From Candidatus Poribacteria bacterium (lineage in GTDB: Bacteria > Poribacteria > WGA-4E > WGA-3G): a stretch of 34,557 nucleotides of DNA. A program made the position numbers and the translations under genes. Position 1 is the stretch's first letter. Each line of letters begins with the position of its first letter. Below are positions 23,134 to 31,074 of this stretch, piece by piece. The notes beneath the pieces are model-generated. The model made no database searches, was not told where the DNA came from, and saw only the letters and a program-made list of their open reading frames with translations. Where the stretch lies: assembly GCA_022820835.1 (NCBI GenBank), contig JAJEET010000160.1:1-34557 (forward strand). The letters are read 5' to 3'.

Positions 23134-23231
23134 AACTGAAAGGTTTTTCGCAGAAAAACCGAACTGATAACTGACAACTACTAATAACTGAAAGGTTTTT
23201 CGCAGAAAAACCGAACTGATAACTGACAACT
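23134..23231. repeat. Tandem pair of 46-base hairpin repeats
   Basis: Two identical 46-base units (23134-23179 and 23186-23231) start AACTGAAAGG and end CTGACAACT. Each contains a perfect hairpin, GGTTTTTC-GCA-GAAAAACC (stems at 23142/23153 and 23194/23205). Upstream (23040-23100) are tandem runs of TTATCAG/CAGTTATCAG words of the same family. The array ends 19 bases before the start of the large subunit, so it lies in its leader RNA. Confidence 0.85.
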
Positions 23232-23250
23232 TATAAAAAAGGAGAATTGG

Positions 23251-25548
23251 ATGTCAGAATATAGTGTTGTCGGACAGAAGGTAACACGTGTTGATGCGGT
23301 CGAGAAAGTGACCGGTGCCGCCCAATACGGTGCAGATGTCCACCCCCCTGGCATGCTCTACGGCAAGATTGTCCGTAGTAAACACGCGCACGCCAATATA
23401 CGCAGCATTGATACCAGCGAAGCCGAAAAATTACCGGGTGTCAGGGCAATTATTACGCAAGATGATGTTCCCAGTGGTCGTAGAGTCTTCGCGACCGACA
23501 AGGTGCTCTACTTAGGCGAACCGCTCGCTGCTGTCGCTGCAACGGATCCAGATATCGCCGAAGAAGCCGCTGAACTCATCAAAATTGATTATGAAGTCCT
23601 GCCAGTTGTTCAGGACGTTATGGAATCCATTAAGCCGTCCGCACCACGCTTGCACGGCGATGACACCAAAGATGGACCGAATCGACGTGAGATTACCGGA
23701 CAAATCCGGGAACTTTCGCGTGATAAAGAGAACGACCACAGCGACGCAATCAGTAAACTGGAAGCAGAATTAGAGAAATACGCCGACGAAGTCTATTATA
23801 ACATCTCTGCTGAAAGCCATTCCGAAGCCGGTGATGTCGAAAAAGGGTTCGCCGAATGTGATATCGTCGTTGAAGATACGTATGTGATACCGCGTGTCCA
23901 CCAGACTTACATGGAGCCGCACGTCTCCGTCGCGAGTGCAGACTCTTCCGGTAAGGTTACTGTCTGGGCATCCACGCAGGGCCCCTTTGCTATCCGTTCC
24001 GGTATCGCTGGCACACTCGGTATCCCGTTGACACAAATTAACGTCATCGGAACGACGATGGGTGGGGGTTTTGGTGGACGTTTCGGCGTGATCATCACGC
24101 ACGTTCCTGCCGTGCTCCTCTCACAGAAATCGGGGCGTCCGGTTCGTGTTCAGATGACGCGCGAAGAGGAATTCATTGATGGTAGACCGGCACCCGGATG
24201 TGTCATCAAGCTCAAGACTGGTGCTACGAAAGACGGGCGCATCCTCGCACGGCAGGCACTCGCCTTTTGGGATTCTGGTTCCGTCTCTGGTGCCTCCATC
24301 GGAAGCACAATCCGGGTCCGTGGGGTCTATAAGATTCCGAACCTCAAAATAGATGCTTACGGCGTTCATACGAACAAATCCGGTACCGCTGCCTACAGAG
24401 CACCCGGTGCGCCACAAGCGATCTTTGCAGGCGAATCGCAGCTCGACGAGATCGCGGAACGCATCGGTATGGATCCGGTCAAATTCCGTCTTATGAACAT
24501 GCGCGAAGAGGGTGATAAGGTCCCCGCTGGTGGAGAGGAACCCAAAGTCGGTTATAAAGAGACCTTGGAGGCTGTCGCCGATGCCGCCGGATGGTGGGAT
24601 CGTGAAGCCGATGAAAACCAAGGATGGGGTGTCGCTGTCGGCGACTGGACAAACGGTTGCGGGCCCGGCGGCGTTTATGTCTCTGTTCACGAGGACGGCA
24701 GTGTCCGTATCTTCCACGGGTCAATGGACATCACAGGAACGGACACCGCGATTACACAGATTATCGCCGAGATCCTGACAGTCCCGTATGAAAGCGTCAC
24801 GATTCGGCGCGGTGATACGGATTCCGCTCCGTATTCCACAGGTTCAGGCGGTAGCGTCGTGACGTTCACGATGGGCAATACGGCTAAATTAGCGGCTGAG
24901 GATGCACATCAACGGGTCCTCGAACTCGCCTCTGAACGTTTGAATGCAAATGTCGAGAATCTTGAACTCAGAGAGGGTGCTGTTCACATCGTCAGTGCTG
25001 ATCCGCCGAAGTCTATCTCATTAGGCGAACTCGCGGCGTATAGTCTCTCCACGACCGGTGGTCCAATCGTCGGAAAAGGTTCTTTCGCACGGCAACCGAG
25101 TACGCCCGCACTCGCGGCACAGATCGCCAAAGTTGAAGTTGATCCAGAGACCGGCAGAACCCGAGTCCTCAAACTCGTCGCCTCTCAAGATGTCGGCTTT
25201 GCTATCAACCCGATGGCGGTTGAAGGACAGATCGAAGGCGGAACCGTACAAGGCTACGCATGGGCAATGATGGAAGAGATGCAGTACAACGAAAACGGCA
25301 ATGTCAACCCGGGTTTCGTTGATTACCGTGTCCCGACCTCCGCAGACCTTCCAACGGTGGAGTCTGTCATTGTTGAAGTGCCTGCCCCGAACGGTCCTTA
25401 TGGTGCCAAAGGTGTCGGCGAACCTCCCATCACACCGACGTTGGCAACAATGGCAAACGCTGTCAAAGATGCCATCGGCGTGCGGATTAATGAGTTACCG
25501 ATTAAACCTGAAAAGGTTGTTGATGCCTTGAAAAGCAATGGACACTAA
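23251..25548 (+). CDS. Molybdenum hydroxylase large subunit (XdhA/CoxL-like)
   Basis: This is the 765-residue catalytic subunit that binds molybdopterin. Motifs are VEKVTGAAQYGADV-PGMLYGKI-RSKHAHA at the start, MGGGFGG at 270-276, TAYRAPGAPQAIFAGE (from about 379), and GAKGVGEPPITPT with the catalytic Glu724. The active-site loop AYRAPGAP differs from the AYRCSFR of true form I CO dehydrogenase, so this is an aldehyde, purine or other aromatic-heterocycle oxidase-type enzyme. A polar, helical insert of about 55 residues (around 135-190, RREITGQIRELSRDKENDHS and beyond) precedes GDVEKGFAECDIVVED. AAGGAG precedes the ATG. Confidence 0.95.
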   Translation: MSEYSVVGQKVTRVDAVEKVTGAAQYGADVHPPGMLYGKIVRSKHAHANIRSIDTSEAEKLPGVRAIITQDDVPSGRRVFATDKVLYLGEPLAAVAATDPDIAEEAAELIKIDYEVLPVVQDVMESIKPSAPRLHGDDTKDGPNRREITGQIRELSRDKENDHSDAISKLEAELEKYADEVYYNISAESHSEAGDVEKGFAECDIVVEDTYVIPRVHQTYMEPHVSVASADSSGKVTVWASTQGPFAIRSGIAGTLGIPLTQINVIGTTMGGGFGGRFGVIITHVPAVLLSQKSGRPVRVQMTREEEFIDGRPAPGCVIKLKTGATKDGRILARQALAFWDSGSVSGASIGSTIRVRGVYKIPNLKIDAYGVHTNKSGTAAYRAPGAPQAIFAGESQLDEIAERIGMDPVKFRLMNMREEGDKVPAGGEEPKVGYKETLEAVADAAGWWDREADENQGWGVAVGDWTNGCGPGGVYVSVHEDGSVRIFHGSMDITGTDTAITQIIAEILTVPYESVTIRRGDTDSAPYSTGSGGSVVTFTMGNTAKLAAEDAHQRVLELASERLNANVENLELREGAVHIVSADPPKSISLGELAAYSLSTTGGPIVGKGSFARQPSTPALAAQIAKVEVDPETGRTRVLKLVASQDVGFAINPMAVEGQIEGGTVQGYAWAMMEEMQYNENGNVNPGFVDYRVPTSADLPTVESVIVEVPAPNGPYGAKGVGEPPITPTLATMANAVKDAIGVRINELPIKPEKVVDALKSNGH

Positions 25549-25578
25549 TCTTATGTCCGTTTTGTGAAGTGACGAAAG

Positions 25579-25612
25579 TTAGCAGTAGCGCAGCTTCTTG
25601 CGCTGCTGCTAA
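25579..25612 (+). terminator. Hairpin, possible terminator of the hydroxylase genes
   Basis: TTAGCAGTAGCGCA (25579-25592), loop GCTTCT and TGCGCTGCTGCTAA (25599-25612) give a 14-bp RNA stem with one G-U pair, 30 bases after the large-subunit stop. Only a weak T tract (TGTGTTTG) follows, so termination may be partial. The TTAGCAG words also match the repeat at 3582-3620. Confidence 0.6.
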
Positions 25613-25646
25613 TGTGTTTGAAATAATGCCATGATACATAACACTG

Positions 25647-25901
25647 ATGAACAAGCGACACAGAAGAACATTAGAAGCGATCTTTGCACAACCAATCTCA
25701 GGCAATATCAAATGGAGAGATGTCCAATCTTTGTTAAAAACCTTGGGTGCTATCCTTACAGAACGTGCGGGTTCAAGGGTTTCTGTATCGCTTAATGATC
25801 ACGTTATCGTGTTTCATAGACCACACCCTGGTCCAAACATGGATAAGGGGGCAGTCAGAGATCTACGGAGATTTTTCCAAAGGGCGGGGATTACACTATG
25901 A
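25647..25901 (+). CDS. HicA-family toxin
   Basis: This is an 84-residue protein of the HicA type, an mRNA-cleaving toxin with a dsRNA-binding-like fold. Matches to the family are MNKRHRRTLEAIFAQP, IKWRDVQSLLKTLGA, ERAGSRVSVSLNDHVIVFHRPHP and KGAVRDLRRFFQRAGI. The classical GSH-x catalytic histidine is replaced by GSRV, as in one HicA subgroup I recall, so activity is uncertain. It overlaps the antitoxin gene by four bases (ATGA). Confidence 0.88.
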   Translation: MNKRHRRTLEAIFAQPISGNIKWRDVQSLLKTLGAILTERAGSRVSVSLNDHVIVFHRPHPGPNMDKGAVRDLRRFFQRAGITL

Positions 25902-26227
25902 TCGAATACAAGGGTTATATCGGAGTCGTTGATTTTGATCCGGAAATAGACCTCTTTCATGGAACTGTGATTAATACACAAGATGTAATTACATTCTATG
26001 GAGCGTCTGTAGCCGAGCTTCGGGCAGAGATGCAGAAGTCACTTGAAGTTTACTTTGAAGTCTGCGAAGAACAAGGAAAAATCCCTGATAAACCTTTTTC
26101 AGGCACACTCACGATCGAAACAACCCCTGAGTTGTACAGTCGGATCGCATTGAACGCAGCGCGTCGTCAAGTAGAAATAGATGTCTACCTTCAAGAAGTC
26201 TTAGAGAAGGTTGTTTCGGCAGATTAG
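25898..26227 (+). CDS. HicB-family antitoxin
   Basis: This is a 109-residue antitoxin that should bind and block the preceding HicA. Its partially degraded RNase-H-like domain reads YKGYIGVVDFDPEIDLFHGT, GASVAELRAEMQKSLEVYFEVCEEQGKIP. The C-terminus SGTLTIETTPELYSRIALNAARRQVEIDVYLQEVLEKV is a ribbon-helix-helix-type DNA-binding segment, so autoregulation is likely. The start overlaps the toxin stop, which implies translational coupling. Confidence 0.9.
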   Translation: MIEYKGYIGVVDFDPEIDLFHGTVINTQDVITFYGASVAELRAEMQKSLEVYFEVCEEQGKIPDKPFSGTLTIETTPELYSRIALNAARRQVEIDVYLQEVLEKVVSAD

Positions 26228-26270
26228 TACAATCTTCTACGCGCTTGATACTTTTGGGAACTAAAAGCTT

Positions 26271-26987
26271 ATGTTTGGTGAAATTAGAAACGAACACGGT
26301 GAACGCCTTGACTATACCTTTCACGAAGGCAGCAGCGACAGAATTGTGGTGATCGGACACGGCGTTACAGGTAACAAAGACAGACCCGCGCTCATCGCTT
26401 TGGCAGAAGGACTTGCTGCCGCCGGTATCTCTGCGCTGCGCTTCTCCTTCTCCGGCAATGGCGATTCAGAAGGCGCATTTACAGACTCCACTATCACTAA
26501 GGAGGTCGCTGACCTCGGTAAGGTTATTGACGCACTCAGCGAATACAAAGTCTGCTATGTTGGGCATAGCATGGGGGGTGCTGTCGGTGTGCTGCGCGCC
26601 TCCATAGATGAACGCATCGAAGCACTTGTCTCGCTTGCCGGGATGGTGCATACAAAAGCGTTTGCGGAACGCGAGTTCAGCGATGCTGTACCCGACGAAG
26701 GTTTCATGTGGGACGAACCCGATTGTCCGCTCTCACAAATTTATGTGGACGACATGGCAACAATCGACAGCGTCGCGAAACAAGCAAGTAAATTTGCCGT
26801 GCCATGGCTACTCGTTCACGGCACAGAAGACGACATCGTTCCGATTGAAGATAGCCACGATATCCTCCAGTTCGCAAACGAAGAAACAGAACTCCTTGAG
26901 CTGCCCGGTGTAGACCACGTCTTTTCTGACGACGGGACCCCGATCATGGTTAAAAAAGTTGTCGCATGGATTGATCGAAATTTATAA
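26271..26987 (+). CDS. Alpha/beta hydrolase (S33/serine aminopeptidase-like)
   Basis: This is a 238-residue cytosolic hydrolase. The catalytic triad is readable: S100 in VGHSMGG (nucleophile elbow), D188 in HGTEDDIVP and H216 in GVDHVFSD. The oxyanion region is IGHGVTGNKDRP (29-39). There is no signal peptide. The ribosome site is weak (GGGAACTAAAAGCTT). It is likely an esterase or acyl-hydrolase of unknown substrate. Confidence 0.92.
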   Translation: MFGEIRNEHGERLDYTFHEGSSDRIVVIGHGVTGNKDRPALIALAEGLAAAGISALRFSFSGNGDSEGAFTDSTITKEVADLGKVIDALSEYKVCYVGHSMGGAVGVLRASIDERIEALVSLAGMVHTKAFAEREFSDAVPDEGFMWDEPDCPLSQIYVDDMATIDSVAKQASKFAVPWLLVHGTEDDIVPIEDSHDILQFANEETELLELPGVDHVFSDDGTPIMVKKVVAWIDRNL

Positions 26988-27014
26988 CGGTGATTCGCGA
27001 TAAGGATAGGTGTA

Positions 27015-27241
27015 ATGGCACATATTGATAAGGTCAAGGAAGAAATTGGATGGTTGAAGATTATATTTGCGATTTTGATTGCCACGGATATTTCCTTGAT
27101 TGCTTGGCTGATTCAAAATTACGGAAGGGTTAATCCATTTCTTTTTTGGCTGGTTTGCTTGGAACAGTTTTGGTTGCCTTTGTAATTGTTTGGGTCAATA
27201 GTATTGCATACCGCAAGATAAATCAATTGGAGGATTTATAA
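27015..27241 (+). pseudogene. Frameshifted small membrane protein
   Basis: From ATG 27015 the frame reads MAHIDKVKEEIGWLKIIFAI then LIATDISLIAWLIQNYGRVN, and ends early at a TAA at 27183-27185. The continuation FLAGLLGTVLVAFVIVWVNS IAYRKINQLEDL is intact in the -1 frame up to TAA 27239-27241. The join falls at CTTTTTTGG (around 27141-27148). Together they give a two-helix protein of about 75 residues. The homopolymer suggests a real slip mutation, a sequencing error, or less likely -1 ribosomal frameshifting. The next gene starts on the last base of the stop. Confidence 0.65.
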
Positions 27242-27342
27242 TGGATTGGAGAGAATGGGCCGTTCTCGGTGTATTTATAGTGTTTCTCGTTTGCCTCGGT
27301 ATTGTTGTAGGGACCGCTATAAAACATGCCAGTAAAAATTAA
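27241..27342 (+). CDS. Very small single-span membrane protein
   Basis: This is a 33-residue frame (MDWREWAVLGVFIVFLVCLG then IVVGTAIKHASKN) with one strong hydrophobic helix (about 7-26). Its ATG overlaps the stop of the preceding gene (TAATG), and GGAGG lies nine bases upstream inside that gene (27229-27233). Overlap and ribosome site make it credible despite its size. It probably acts with the preceding membrane protein. Function unknown. Confidence 0.6.
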   Translation: MDWREWAVLGVFIVFLVCLGIVVGTAIKHASKN

Positions 27343-27349
27343 ATAAAAG

Positions 27350-28480
27350 ATGAGTCAAGCACACTTAGCCTATGAGAGCAGAGTGAATTTGGGGAGTTAC
27401 TACACGCCGCCTGAAATTGTAGGGACAGCGTGGGAGATGATCGCGCCATACCTGCGTTCACAGATGACTGTCATTGATAGCGCGTGCGGATACGGGGATT
27501 TTCTAAAAGATCGCGGGCAGGCTATCACAATCGGCTGTGATATAGACGAAACGGCAATCGAGGTCGCTCAAAAGCACAATGACGGAGTCCGTTTTTTTCA
27601 AACGAATGCTTTGTGCGACGTATCAAGGGCAAAGTTCGGTATCCCTGAAGAATCCTATCTAATTGTTGTCGGAAACCCACCGTATAACGATAAAACATCT
27701 CTGATTCGCCAAAGCATCAAACGTGTCGATTTTGAGATTGATGACGACCTCGCATGTCGGGACTTAGGCATATCGTTCCTCCGTTCCTACGATAAACTCG
27801 GAGCAGACCTTGTTTGTGTCTTGCATCCGTTATCCTATTTGATTAAGTCGACCAATTTTAGGCTCCTAAAGGAGTTCACTGCAAATTACAGATTGATAGA
27901 CGGTCTACTCATCAGCAGTTGGGAGTTTCCTGAATCCGCAAAGCACACGCCTTTCCCGATTGTCCTCGCGCTTTACGAGAGAGATACGCAAGGAATGACG
28001 TACGATTTTATCCGCTCCTTTCGTTTCCGTATAGATGGTAAAAATGGCTTTTGTCTCAGTGATTTCGATTATATTGCAGGTTATGTTGATAAATATCCTA
28101 AAAAGAAGAACCGACCTACGTACCATGATTCTTTATTTTTTTGGACAATGCGAGACATCAACGCACTCAAGAGAAATCGCACTTTTGTTGAAAACTACAG
28201 CACGAATACGATTGTAATCGACAAGCAAAAATTGGATTATTATGCATACATAGATGTGTTCAAAAGAAATCTGCATAGACTTCCCTTCTATTTCGGGAAT
28301 TGCGATGTGCTTATAGATGATGACCTGTTTAAGCAATACAAATCGGCTTTCATCAGTGATACCGTTAGACATCACCCTTTCCTGAAAAAGCATTTTCAAA
28401 TTGGACCGATAGCGGAGCAACAGACAGATTCTGAATTGGATACGTATTTCAAATTGTTGTTCCGGGAGCATCACCTTTAG
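27350..28480 (+). CDS. N6-adenine DNA methyltransferase
   Basis: This is a 376-residue SAM-dependent methyltransferase. Motif X is GSYYTPPEIV (15-24), motif I VIDSACGYGDFL (41-52), motif II IGCDIDETAI (61-70), and the catalytic NPPY at 109-112. The C-terminal ~200 residues are presumably target recognition (YIAGYVDKYPKKKNRPTYHD). No restriction enzyme adjoins it directly; a type IIG-like enzyme is 2.6 kb downstream. It could be an orphan regulator or part of a decayed type II system. The C-terminal half is richer in A and T. Confidence 0.88.
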   Translation: MSQAHLAYESRVNLGSYYTPPEIVGTAWEMIAPYLRSQMTVIDSACGYGDFLKDRGQAITIGCDIDETAIEVAQKHNDGVRFFQTNALCDVSRAKFGIPEESYLIVVGNPPYNDKTSLIRQSIKRVDFEIDDDLACRDLGISFLRSYDKLGADLVCVLHPLSYLIKSTNFRLLKEFTANYRLIDGLLISSWEFPESAKHTPFPIVLALYERDTQGMTYDFIRSFRFRIDGKNGFCLSDFDYIAGYVDKYPKKKNRPTYHDSLFFWTMRDINALKRNRTFVENYSTNTIVIDKQKLDYYAYIDVFKRNLHRLPFYFGNCDVLIDDDLFKQYKSAFISDTVRHHPFLKKHFQIGPIAEQQTDSELDTYFKLLFREHHL

Positions 28481-28515
28481 TGATCTCTTGATCGCAACTT
28501 TGGAGACCTTAAACT

Positions 28516-29340
28516 ATGTCAACACCCCGTCTTTCAGTCTCAACGTGGAGTTTGCATCGGCAACTCGGGAAACCCGGATTCACTGGTCCCGCGCACGGCA
28601 TGCAGATCCCGACCGAAACCCACAACAAGGGACCCATTTCACTTCTTGAATTACCCGCACGCGTCGCCGAATTCGGCATCCGCACTTTAGAGATTTGCCA
28701 TTTCCATCTGCCCTCTGTTGAGCAGTCTTATCTCTCTGAACTCCGCGCCGCACTCACAGATGCTGATGTCGAACTCTTTTCTTTATTGATTGACGATGGC
28801 GACATCACGCACCCGTCTGAGGCAGCGCGCGACATCGCGTGGATAGAAAAATGGATTGACATTGCTGGTGAGCTCGGTGCGAAGTGTGCACGCGTCATCG
28901 GTGGCAAAGCGGAACCGTCTGCGGAGACTGTTGCACAGAGCCGAGATGTCCTCGCGCAACTCACGGAGCGCGCCGATGCCGCAGGTATCCGCTTGATGAG
29001 CGAAAATTGGTTCGCCATCTTCTCTACTCCCGAAAACGTCAATACCATTTTAGATGGATTAGACGGTAAGGTAGGACTCTGCCTCGACTTCGGCAACTGG
29101 CGTGGTGATACAAAATATGAAGACCTCGCAGCGATTGCACCGTTAGCAGAATCGTGTCATACCAAAGCGCATTTCGCCGCACCCCGCGAGATGGACAAGG
29201 CAGATTACGTGCAATGCCTTGAACTCACCCAAGAAGCCGGTTTTGCCGGGCCGCATACGCTTATCTACGACGGTCCCGGCGACGACGAATGGGAAGGCTT
29301 GGCACTGGAGCGCGAGGTTGTGAACCCGTACCTCAACTGA
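28516..29340 (+). CDS. Sugar phosphate isomerase/epimerase-like TIM barrel protein
   Basis: This is a 274-residue xylose-isomerase-like (AP endonuclease 2 family) protein. Barrel strands are LSVSTWSLHRQLG, IRTLEICHFHLPS, VELFSLLIDDGDI, CARVIGGKAEPS, IRLMSENWFAIFS, VGLCLDFGNWRG and CHTKAHFA. The acidic and His metal-site positions typical of the family are partly visible (E165-N, D195, H213 regions). The substrate is unknown, and such proteins often act with Gfo/Idh/MocA enzymes. GGAGA precedes the ATG. Confidence 0.9.
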   Translation: MSTPRLSVSTWSLHRQLGKPGFTGPAHGMQIPTETHNKGPISLLELPARVAEFGIRTLEICHFHLPSVEQSYLSELRAALTDADVELFSLLIDDGDITHPSEAARDIAWIEKWIDIAGELGAKCARVIGGKAEPSAETVAQSRDVLAQLTERADAAGIRLMSENWFAIFSTPENVNTILDGLDGKVGLCLDFGNWRGDTKYEDLAAIAPLAESCHTKAHFAAPREMDKADYVQCLELTQEAGFAGPHTLIYDGPGDDEWEGLALEREVVNPYLN

Positions 29341-29349
29341 AAAAGAAAA

Positions 29350-30132
29350 ATGAATAACGACTTTATCTCAATCATGACAGAGCGCATCGTGCGTGATTTT
29401 GATCCTTTGCAGATTATCCTTTTCGGTTCACAGGCACGAGGGGATGCAGACCGAGATAGCGATATAGATCTGCTTGTGGTCTTCGCGGAGCTCACGGATA
29501 AGCGGAAAACCGCTATTGACATTGGGCGCGCACTCTCTGATGTGCCTGTGGCAAAGGACATCCTTGTGTCTACACCGGAAGAGTTAGAACGCAGCCGCAC
29601 GCGAATCGGATCAGTGCTACGGTATGCCCAACAAGAGGGTAAAGTCCTTTGGAAGAGTTGGGACGCAGCGGCACGTTGCCGTCTGCCCAACAAGGAGGTA
29701 CAGGCCGCTATGCAAACGGCTGATAGACTCGAAGACACCGCCCGCTGGCTCCGCTATGCAGCGGAAGACTTAACAACAGCTGAAACGCTTTTAGCACAAG
29801 CACACGTCCCACCCCGTCAAGCCTGTTGGTTCGCGCAACAAGCCGCTGAAAAGGCTCTAAAGGCAGTCTTAATCTTCTTACAGATCGATTTTCGGAGAAC
29901 ACATGATTTAAATGTTCTACGGGATTTGTTGCCTGAGAGTTGGCAACTCAAAACAGCGTTGCCAAACTTGAAGGACCTAAACAGATGGGCGGTTGAAGCA
30001 CGCTACCCAGAAAAGATGCGAGAAGCCACCAAAGCAGAGGCATCCACGGCTGTTGAACAGGCACGAGCCGTCTGGACATCCGTATCTGCGGAGCTAACAG
30101 AACACGGTTATCATGTAGAGCAAAACCTATAA
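29350..30132 (+). CDS. Nucleotidyltransferase-HEPN fusion protein
   Basis: This is a 260-residue single chain. Residues 1-105 are a minimal nucleotidyltransferase: GSQARGDADRDSDIDLLV (26-43, metal Asp D38 and D40), with the third Asp D70 in VAKDILVS. Residues 125-250 are a HEPN domain: WLRYAAEDLTTAETLLAQ, CWFAQQAAEKALKAVLIFLQ, and THDL with H185. The two domains are usually separate toxin and antitoxin genes (HepT/MntA, where MntA AMPylates HepT). Here they are covalently joined. All nucleotidyltransferase metal residues seem present. The short gap of nine bases to the preceding gene suggests cotranscription. Confidence 0.9.
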   Translation: MNNDFISIMTERIVRDFDPLQIILFGSQARGDADRDSDIDLLVVFAELTDKRKTAIDIGRALSDVPVAKDILVSTPEELERSRTRIGSVLRYAQQEGKVLWKSWDAAARCRLPNKEVQAAMQTADRLEDTARWLRYAAEDLTTAETLLAQAHVPPRQACWFAQQAAEKALKAVLIFLQIDFRRTHDLNVLRDLLPESWQLKTALPNLKDLNRWAVEARYPEKMREATKAEASTAVEQARAVWTSVSAELTEHGYHVEQNL

Positions 30133-30174
30133 CTCTTTGGAAAATATGAAACAGACAACAGGACGGATAAAAAT

Positions 30175-31017
30175 ATGTTTTCATTCTCACAAACACAACA
30201 CAGTCTAACCGTCGCTTGGAACGGACAACAGGTCTTAGGCTACCACTTCCCCGAAGACGGCAACCGTCCGTTCTGCCACCCGTTGAATCTCCCCGGCGCA
30301 CCGCCGCTCACGATGAACGAACCCGGCGATCACGTGCATCACCAAGGCTTATGGGTCGCATGGAAAAAGGTCAACGATGTCAACTTTTGGGAACAACCGG
30401 GACCCGGTAGTGATCCAACTGGTTTCGGTAAAATTATCCATCGGCGAATAGTTTCCCAAAATGCAGATGCCGACAGTGCAACTATCGCAACGGAGAACGC
30501 ATGGATCGATTGGCAAGGCACGACGCATCTCACTGAGCAACGTGAGATAACCGTCCATCCACCGAAAACCGATGCGATGCAGATTTCTGTGTCGTTGACG
30601 CTGCAACCGAACGCGCGCGAGGTTGTTTTGGATTTACGGCGCGGCGAACCCGGTGCGGACGGTAGATACTACAGCGGCATGGCGATCCGATTTGATAATA
30701 GCATCACACCCGGCAACTTCTTGGATGCCGACGGACGCACCGAGCCGATGGACATCTTCGGTCAGCAGAGCCGTTGGTGTAGCTTCACGACCCAACACCC
30801 GACTGACAATGAAACCTATGGTGTCGCTATCGTTGACCATCCCGATAACCCGCGCTATCCGACAACGTGGTGGGTACGTAACCGCGAGAACTACTGTTTA
30901 ATCCATCCGTCCCCTGTCTACTACGAACCGTTCCATATTGCACCCGATGAGACGTTGAACTTACAGTATTGTGTCGTTCTGTATCGCGGTGAACCTGACG
31001 CGGCGTTGTTTGCGTAA
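30175..31017 (+). CDS. PmoA-family (DUF6807) protein
   Basis: This is a 280-residue protein of the family annotated as PmoA or DUF6807, despite the name not a methane monooxygenase subunit. Matches are NRPFCHPLNLPGAPPLTMNE, GDHVHHQGLWVAWKKVNDVNFW and a WWVRNRENYCLIHPSPVYYE-PF end. The beta-rich layout and no transmembrane span fit a soluble enzyme. The DHVHHQG histidine cluster suggests a metal or substrate site. Such genes usually lie near carbohydrate catabolic genes. Confidence 0.88.
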   Translation: MFSFSQTQHSLTVAWNGQQVLGYHFPEDGNRPFCHPLNLPGAPPLTMNEPGDHVHHQGLWVAWKKVNDVNFWEQPGPGSDPTGFGKIIHRRIVSQNADADSATIATENAWIDWQGTTHLTEQREITVHPPKTDAMQISVSLTLQPNAREVVLDLRRGEPGADGRYYSGMAIRFDNSITPGNFLDADGRTEPMDIFGQQSRWCSFTTQHPTDNETYGVAIVDHPDNPRYPTTWWVRNRENYCLIHPSPVYYEPFHIAPDETLNLQYCVVLYRGEPDAALFA

Positions 31018-31074
31018 ATTTTGTAGCATAACCTGTTAGGTTGTGCAGGTGCTAATAAGGTAACCCGAGAAGTT

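Noticed and set aside
23134..23231. CRISPR-like array
   Set aside because: Only two identical units with a 6-base gap and an internal hairpin; no spacers and no cas genes nearby.
24121..24717. 198-residue minus-strand frame inside the Mo hydroxylase subunit
   Set aside because: It is antisense to conserved catalytic-subunit sequence, with no motif of its own.
23251..25548. Aerobic carbon monoxide dehydrogenase (CoxL)
   Set aside because: The active-site loop reads AYRAPGAP rather than the AYRCSFR of form I CoxL, so only a general molybdenum hydroxylase call is made.
30175..31017. Methane monooxygenase subunit PmoA
   Set aside because: The family name is shared, but the protein has no transmembrane helices and lacks the membrane-enzyme features; it is the soluble DUF6807-type protein.
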